Below, in pieces: positions 59,954 to 64,000 of a DNA stretch of 64,000 nucleotides. The notes beneath the pieces are model-generated. The model saw nothing but the letters and a program-made list of their open reading frames with translations, was not told where the DNA came from and ran no database searches. The stretch covers positions 1 through 64,000 of the forward strand of contig JAOPXN010000116.1 of the NCBI GenBank assembly GCA_025965155.1, in the 5' to 3' direction. This stretch comes from Propionibacteriaceae bacterium. GTDB lineage: Bacteria; Actinomycetota; Actinomycetes; Propionibacteriales; Propionibacteriaceae. Every line of letters starts with the position of its first letter. Position 1 is the first letter of the stretch. A program made the translations under genes and the position numbers.

Positions 59954-60833
59954 AGCGATCCTGATCTTGGGGAGGCATCCGCTGGGCTGGCTGTTCAGCG
60001 CTCCCTATCTGGTGTTCGTGCTGGCCATCTTCGCCTACCCCCTGGTGTTCGCCGGCTACATGTCGTTCCACGACTACTTCTTCGCCGCGCCGGGTGCGCA
60101 GGTGGAGCGACCGTTCGTCGGGCTGGCGAACTATGTCCAGCTCTTCTCCGACCCGGCCGTACGGCGTTCGTTCGTCAACGTGGCCATCTTCTTGGTGATC
60201 AACGTCCCGTTGACGGTGGTCATCTCACTGCTGCTCGCCACGCTGCTGAACCAGGTCACCCGGTTCCGCACCGCACTTCGCGTGGCCTACTACGTCCCGT
60301 ACGTCTCCGCCAGTGTTGCGGTGGTGGCCGTCTGGCTTTTCCTGTTCAGTGGCACCGGCTTGGTGAACAACGTGCTCGGACCACTGGCTCCGGAGCCAAC
60401 CTGGTTGATCAACCCGCACTGGGCCATGCCATCGATCGCGTTGTTCGTTACGTGGAAGCAGATGGGCGTCTACATCCTGCTTTACCTGGCGGCCTTGCAG
60501 AACGTCCCGAGGGAGCTGTACGAATCCGCTGCCACCGATGGTGCCAGCCGGATCAGGTCCTTCTGGAACGTGACAGTGCCCGGCGTGCGCCCGGCGACCG
60601 TTCTGGTGCTGCTGCTCTCCACCGTTGTCGGGTCGAACCTGTTCACCGAACCTTACCTGCTGACGGGGGGCGGCGGCCCGAACGGCGCGTCCAGCTCGCC
60701 GGTGCTGATCATGTACCAGCAGGGGATCGAACAGGGCAAGCCGGGCTACGCCGCCGCGATCGGGATCGTGCTGGTGATCGGCACCTTGGTGATCGCCGCA
60801 CTCCAGAACCGCTTCGCAGGAGGGAAAGACTGA
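59931..60833 (+). CDS. ABC sugar transporter permease (MalF type)
   Basis: 300 residues from the ATG at 59931, overlapping the SBP end by 23 bases. Six membrane helices; the EAA coupling loop reads ELYESAATDGASRIRSFWNVTVP. PFVGLANYVQLFSDPAVRRSF and GGGGPNGASSSPVLIMYQQG are typical of MalF-like permeases. It forms the channel with the permease encoded directly downstream (TGATG junction at 60831-60835). The ATPase is not encoded here; a shared multi-sugar ATPase is expected. Confidence 0.95.
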   Translation: MSLLPRSRAILILGRHPLGWLFSAPYLVFVLAIFAYPLVFAGYMSFHDYFFAAPGAQVERPFVGLANYVQLFSDPAVRRSFVNVAIFLVINVPLTVVISLLLATLLNQVTRFRTALRVAYYVPYVSASVAVVAVWLFLFSGTGLVNNVLGPLAPEPTWLINPHWAMPSIALFVTWKQMGVYILLYLAALQNVPRELYESAATDGASRIRSFWNVTVPGVRPATVLVLLLSTVVGSNLFTEPYLLTGGGGPNGASSSPVLIMYQQGIEQGKPGYAAAIGIVLVIGTLVIAALQNRFAGGKD

Positions 60834-61666
60834 TGTCGAAACCCCAGTCCATCCTGCGCGGCGTCGTCCTCTTCACGGGGGCCGTAGCTTTTGTGTTCCC
60901 GTTCTACTACATGATCATCGGCTCCCTGCAGGAAGCACCCGATCCCACCGTCACTGGCGCGTTCCCGCACCCCGGCAACCTGACCGGGGCCAACTACACC
61001 GCCATCGACCAGCGGGTGAACCTTTTCCGAGCACTCGTGAACTCAGGCATCTTCACCGGCGGTGTCATTGCCTGCACCGTCGTCTTCGGCGTGCTCGTCG
61101 GGTATGCGCTGTCGGTTCTTGAATGGCGGGGCCGGAGCGCGACATTTGCTCTTGCGCTGCTGGTGCAGGTGGTGCCGTTCCAGCTGCTGACTGTGCCGCT
61201 CTACGTACTGGTGGCCCGCAACTACGGCCTCGCCGACAACTACCTCGGCATGATCTTGCCGTTCGCCATCAACTCCACGGCGGTGCTGATCTTCCGGCAG
61301 TACTTCCTCCAGGTGCCGAAGGAGCTGTTCGAGGCGGCACGGATCGACGGCGCTTCCGAGTTGGGCCTGCTGACCCGGGTAGCACTGCCGCTGGTCCGGC
61401 CCGCGCTGGTGACGGTGATCTTGCTGACCTTCATCGGGCCCTGGAATGAGTTCCTCTGGCCGTTCCTGATCACCAAGGATGCCGACATGCAGCCGCTGGC
61501 TGTCTCCCTGGCGAACTACATCAGCAATGTCGCCGCGTCGGCGGCGAACCCGTTCGGAGCGATGCTCGCCGGAGCAGTCGTCCTTGCCGCGCCCGTGGTG
61601 ATCTTGTTCATCGTGTTCCAGCGCTACTTCACCTCCACCGACCTTGGCTCAGGCGTCAAGGGCTGA
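60833..61666 (+). CDS. ABC sugar transporter permease (MalG type)
   Basis: 277 residues from the ATG at 60833. Six membrane helices with EAA loop ELFEAARIDGASELGLLTRVALP. VFPFYYMIIGSLQEAPDP at the N-terminus and VFQRYFTSTDLGSGVKG at the end are MalG hallmarks. The gene is coupled to the preceding permease and followed 33 bases later by the GH130 enzyme. Confidence 0.95.
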   Translation: MSKPQSILRGVVLFTGAVAFVFPFYYMIIGSLQEAPDPTVTGAFPHPGNLTGANYTAIDQRVNLFRALVNSGIFTGGVIACTVVFGVLVGYALSVLEWRGRSATFALALLVQVVPFQLLTVPLYVLVARNYGLADNYLGMILPFAINSTAVLIFRQYFLQVPKELFEAARIDGASELGLLTRVALPLVRPALVTVILLTFIGPWNEFLWPFLITKDADMQPLAVSLANYISNVAASAANPFGAMLAGAVVLAAPVVILFIVFQRYFTSTDLGSGVKG

Positions 61667-61699
61667 GCCACCCACCGCACCGATTCGGAGCCGTAGAAA

Positions 61700-62782
61700 A
61701 TGACCGAGAACCCATCCGTCAAGGCCCAGGACTTCCCTTATCAACTGACCAGGCTCGGGGTGATCATGACTCCTGAGCCCGGCAACCCGCTGGAGACAGA
61801 GGGGGTGCTGAACCCGGGCAGCGGGCGCGGTCCGGACGGCGAGGTCTACCTGCTGCCGAGGTTGGTGGCCGCCGGGAACGTCTCTCGGATCGGGCTAGCC
61901 AAGGTAGTGACAGTGGACGGAGTGCCGACGTCGGTGCAGCGCGAGGCGGTGGTTTTGGAACCGGACCGAAGCTGGGAACGCGGAGCAGCCAACGCCGGCG
62001 TCGAGGATCCGCGTACCACCTGGATCGAGGCGCTGGGTCTGCATGTGATGACCTACGTCGCCTTCGGCCCCCTGGGCCCACGGACCGCGATCGCCACCTC
62101 GACCGACCTACGTACCTGGACCCGGCTGGGGCCGGTGCTGTTCGGCTACGACGACGACCTCGACTGCGACCTCAACCTGTTCCACAACAAGGACACGGTC
62201 TTCTTCCCCGAGCCGGTCACCGCGCCGGACGGGACACCAAGCCTGGCCGTGCTGCACCGCCCGATGTGGGACCTGGGGGAGACCAGGCCAGGGGAGGGTG
62301 ACCGTCCACCGGCCGGCATCCCGGACACCCGGCACAGCATCTGGATCTCCTTCGTGCCACTCGCTGCGGTGCAGGAGGACCTCGGCGCGCTCGCTTTCTG
62401 GCGTCAGCACCGGTTCCTCGCCGGCCCCCAGTTCGACTTCGAGGAGCTGAAGATCGGCGGTGGTCCGGCCCCATTGCGGGTGCCGGAGGGCTGGCTGCTG
62501 ATCCACCACGGTGTCACCGGCGAGCTGGTACGAGCGTTCCAGCAGCAGCAGAACGTCAACTACGCCGCCGGCGCCATCATCCTGGACGCGGAGAGGCCAT
62601 GGCGGGTGCTGACCCGAACCTCGACGCCGCTGCTGGAGCCGGTGACCGAAGAGGAGAGGTCAGGCATCGTCCCGAACGTTGTGTTCCCGACGGCCATCGA
62701 GGAGATCGACGGGGTGCACTACCTCTTCTACGGCATGGCCGACTCCAAGATCGGAGTAGCCCGGATCGACGGGTTCAGCTAA
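61700..62782 (+). CDS. GH130 beta-mannoside phosphorylase/hydrolase-like enzyme
   Basis: 360 residues, cytoplasmic. The five-bladed propeller of GH130 is read from the start TPEPGNPLETEGVLNPG, the motif GVEDPR (100-105), DCDLNLFHNKDTVFFPE, AVLHRPMW and LLIHHGVTGE, ending in VFPTAIEEIDGVHYLFYGMADSKIGVARI. GH130 enzymes break beta-mannosides; some are phosphorylases giving mannose 1-phosphate, others hydrolases. Which applies depends on Arg/Lys/His phosphate ligands that need an alignment to call. As last gene of the operon it processes the imported oligosaccharide. Its 3' end overlaps the opposite-strand MFS gene by 123 bases. Confidence 0.93.
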   Translation: MTENPSVKAQDFPYQLTRLGVIMTPEPGNPLETEGVLNPGSGRGPDGEVYLLPRLVAAGNVSRIGLAKVVTVDGVPTSVQREAVVLEPDRSWERGAANAGVEDPRTTWIEALGLHVMTYVAFGPLGPRTAIATSTDLRTWTRLGPVLFGYDDDLDCDLNLFHNKDTVFFPEPVTAPDGTPSLAVLHRPMWDLGETRPGEGDRPPAGIPDTRHSIWISFVPLAAVQEDLGALAFWRQHRFLAGPQFDFEELKIGGGPAPLRVPEGWLLIHHGVTGELVRAFQQQQNVNYAAGAIILDAERPWRVLTRTSTPLLEPVTEEERSGIVPNVVFPTAIEEIDGVHYLFYGMADSKIGVARIDGFS

Positions 62783-64000
62783 CCCAGGGTCGGACGTGAC
62801 CGGGTCGGGGCTGACCAGGTAGCGCTGGGACAGCTGGCGGTAGTATCTACTGTTGAGGGCAACCATGGTGAGGGCCACGCCGAGGATCCCGCAGAGCACG
62901 AAGACCAGCGCGATGCCACGGTCGGGACCCGTCCCGAACCAGGGCCCGATCAGCTCGGCTCCGAGGCCGTCGGTCATGAACGGAATGAAGGCGAACTGGG
63001 TGATGGGTCCGATCAGGAACGCGGTGAGCGGCGACGCCGCCTGCTCGACGCTCTGGGCAAACCCGAACACCCGGCCCTGCCGCTCGTAGGGAACCACTCG
63101 CTGCAGGATCGTCTGCTCGGCCGCCTCGATGTACGGCACGACGAACATGTAGATGTACATGCCGACGGCGAGTAGGAGGGCCGAGGTGCGGAGCGGGAAC
63201 AGGCAGGTGATCGTCCACAACAGGAGGTTGGCCAACAGCAGCAGGCGTACCGGGTTGCTGGTCAGGCCGGTCCTGGCGATCACCAGGCCGCCGAAGATGA
63301 ACGCCGTACTCAGCACGCCCCAGAGCAGACCCCACGCCTGCACCGACATCATGGACAGTCCGTAGGCGTCCATCAGGGCCATAAAGGCGCCGCCGAGAAG
63401 ATTGTTGAAGGTTGAGAAGAAGATCAGAGCCATCAGCCCCGGGGTCCGGTGGACGATCTGGATGGTGCCGCGCAAGTCGACCTTTCGGTGTTCGTCGCCG
63501 GCGGACGCCGGCTCTGGTTCGGCGACGGTGACAAAGCTCAGATGGACCAGGGCCAGCAGCACGACGGCCATGGCCACCAGCAGCACGTAGAACATGCCGC
63601 CAGCACCGACCAGCAGACCGCTGATGACCGAGGTGACCAGGAAGGAGACACCGAAAGTGGTGCCGACCAGGCCGTTGGCCCGGTCGCGGCGGTCCTCGGG
63701 AATCAGCACCGTCACCAAGGTCGGTAGCGCGATGCCTCGGATGTTGCCGGCGATCACGCCCAGCATCAACGTGACGATGAACACCCACAGGATGGGGCTG
63801 GCCGGATCGGTGAACGCGTCCTTCGGAGTGAGCTGGTAGATGACGAAGCACATGGCGTACAGAACCAGGGAGACCAGCGCCGACATCTGCATCATGGTCT
63901 TCTTGCGATGGTGGTCGACCAGGCTGCCGAACCAGATGCCGGTCGTCGCGGTCGCGACCAGGAAGATCCCCGCCACCATGCCGGTGGCGAACACCGACCT
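62660..64000 (-). CDS. MFS transporter (5' partial, runs off the right edge)
   Basis: The frame is open to the window end; at least 446 residues are present and the N-terminal membrane helix is missing. GSLVDHHRKKTMMQ is the motif A loop after helix 2. About eleven further helices follow, with IPEDRRDRANGLVGTTFGVSFLV and VPYERQGRVFGFAQSVEQAASPLTAF as landmarks of the MFS_1 efflux/uptake type. The charged C-terminal tail of about 50 residues is encoded antisense to the end of GH130, so the last 123 bases of the two genes overlap. Cargo unknown; it may move a sugar or product linked to the GH130 operon. Confidence 0.88.
   Translation of the reverse strand, partial: RSVFATGMVAGIFLVATATTGIWFGSLVDHHRKKTMMQMSALVSLVLYAMCFVIYQLTPKDAFTDPASPILWVFIVTLMLGVIAGNIRGIALPTLVTVLIPEDRRDRANGLVGTTFGVSFLVTSVISGLLVGAGGMFYVLLVAMAVVLLALVHLSFVTVAEPEPASAGDEHRKVDLRGTIQIVHRTPGLMALIFFSTFNNLLGGAFMALMDAYGLSMMSVQAWGLLWGVLSTAFIFGGLVIARTGLTSNPVRLLLLANLLLWTITCLFPLRTSALLLAVGMYIYMFVVPYIEAAEQTILQRVVPYERQGRVFGFAQSVEQAASPLTAFLIGPITQFAFIPFMTDGLGAELIGPWFGTGPDRGIALVFVLCGILGVALTMVALNSRYYRQLSQRYLVSPDPVTSDPGLAEPVDPGYSDLGVGHAVEEVVHPVDLLDGRREHNVRDDA

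Noticed and set aside
62847-63851. 334-codon frame overlapping the MFS gene on the same strand
   Set aside because: Arg/Gly/His-rich out-of-frame reading; the MFS frame has membrane helices and motif A.
1-64000. tRNA/rRNA genes, CRISPR arrays, insertion sequences, prophage or attachment sites
   Set aside because: No TPsiC-type arms, regularly spaced repeats, transposase or integrase genes were found; the window looks like stable chromosome.

Overview
The window is GC-rich, densely coded DNA from a free-living actinomycete. The evidence is the high GC at third codon positions, frequent GTG/TTG starts, an Lsr2 nucleoid protein, an LLM-class flavin oxidoreductase, secreted Excalibur and HNH proteins, and many ABC sugar-uptake systems with LacI regulators. 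A soil actinomycete of the Propionibacteriales type would fit, but the genus cannot be read from this sequence. I saw no rRNA, tRNA, CRISPR array, insertion sequence or prophage. The region looks chromosomal.

Layout. 1-2.8 kb: the end of a sugar operon with a xylose-isomerase-like TIM barrel and a transketolase split into two subunits. 2.8-5.2 kb: a zinc alcohol dehydrogenase, a small membrane-anchored protein and lsr2. 5.6-9.5 kb: an NmrA-like reductase, a Tat-exported multicopper oxidase with a membrane partner, a small helical protein and a divergent pyrophosphatase. 9.7-17.2 kb: catalase, a LuxR-type regulator, a coupled Excalibur/HNH nuclease pair, a secreted protein preceded by an unlisted 57-residue gene, a MarR regulator, a tiny lipoprotein and a secreted quinoprotein sugar dehydrogenase. 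17.4-26.2 kb: TerC, DUF4386, a receiver-only protein, a cation/proton antiporter, a phosphoribosyltransferase, a 2-hydroxyacid dehydrogenase, an MFS carrier and DUF72. 26.2-34.8 kb: a second quinoprotein dehydrogenase, then a complete import and hydrolysis system for a beta-L-arabinofuranoside (SBP, two permeases, GH127) divergent from its LacI regulator and a serine hydrolase. 35-44 kb: a secreted zincin, an ABC exporter with a GbsR-like regulator, a fused dihydroxyacetone kinase, a MarR protein, CorA, DUF1810 and an SRPBCC protein. 44-49 kb: an M15-like peptidoglycan protein and a coupled operon of membrane protein, LLM oxidoreductase and GH13 enzyme. 49-56.3 kb: two polyol dehydrogenases, a SWIM-SNF2 helicase, LysR and MarR regulators. 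56.4-64 kb: an aldo/keto reductase, then an autoregulated operon of LacI, SBP, two permeases and GH130, and a partial MFS transporter.

The main theme is uptake and breakdown of plant or fungal polysaccharide fragments and sugar alcohols. Two self-contained ABC-importer/glycosidase modules each have a LacI repressor and a readable palindromic operator. Around them sit periplasmic sugar oxidation, polyol oxidation, dihydroxyacetone phosphorylation, oxidative-stress functions and envelope functions. Regulatory DNA is unusually legible in places: several genes have a TANNNT hexamer exactly 6 bases before the start codon, the signature of leaderless mRNAs.
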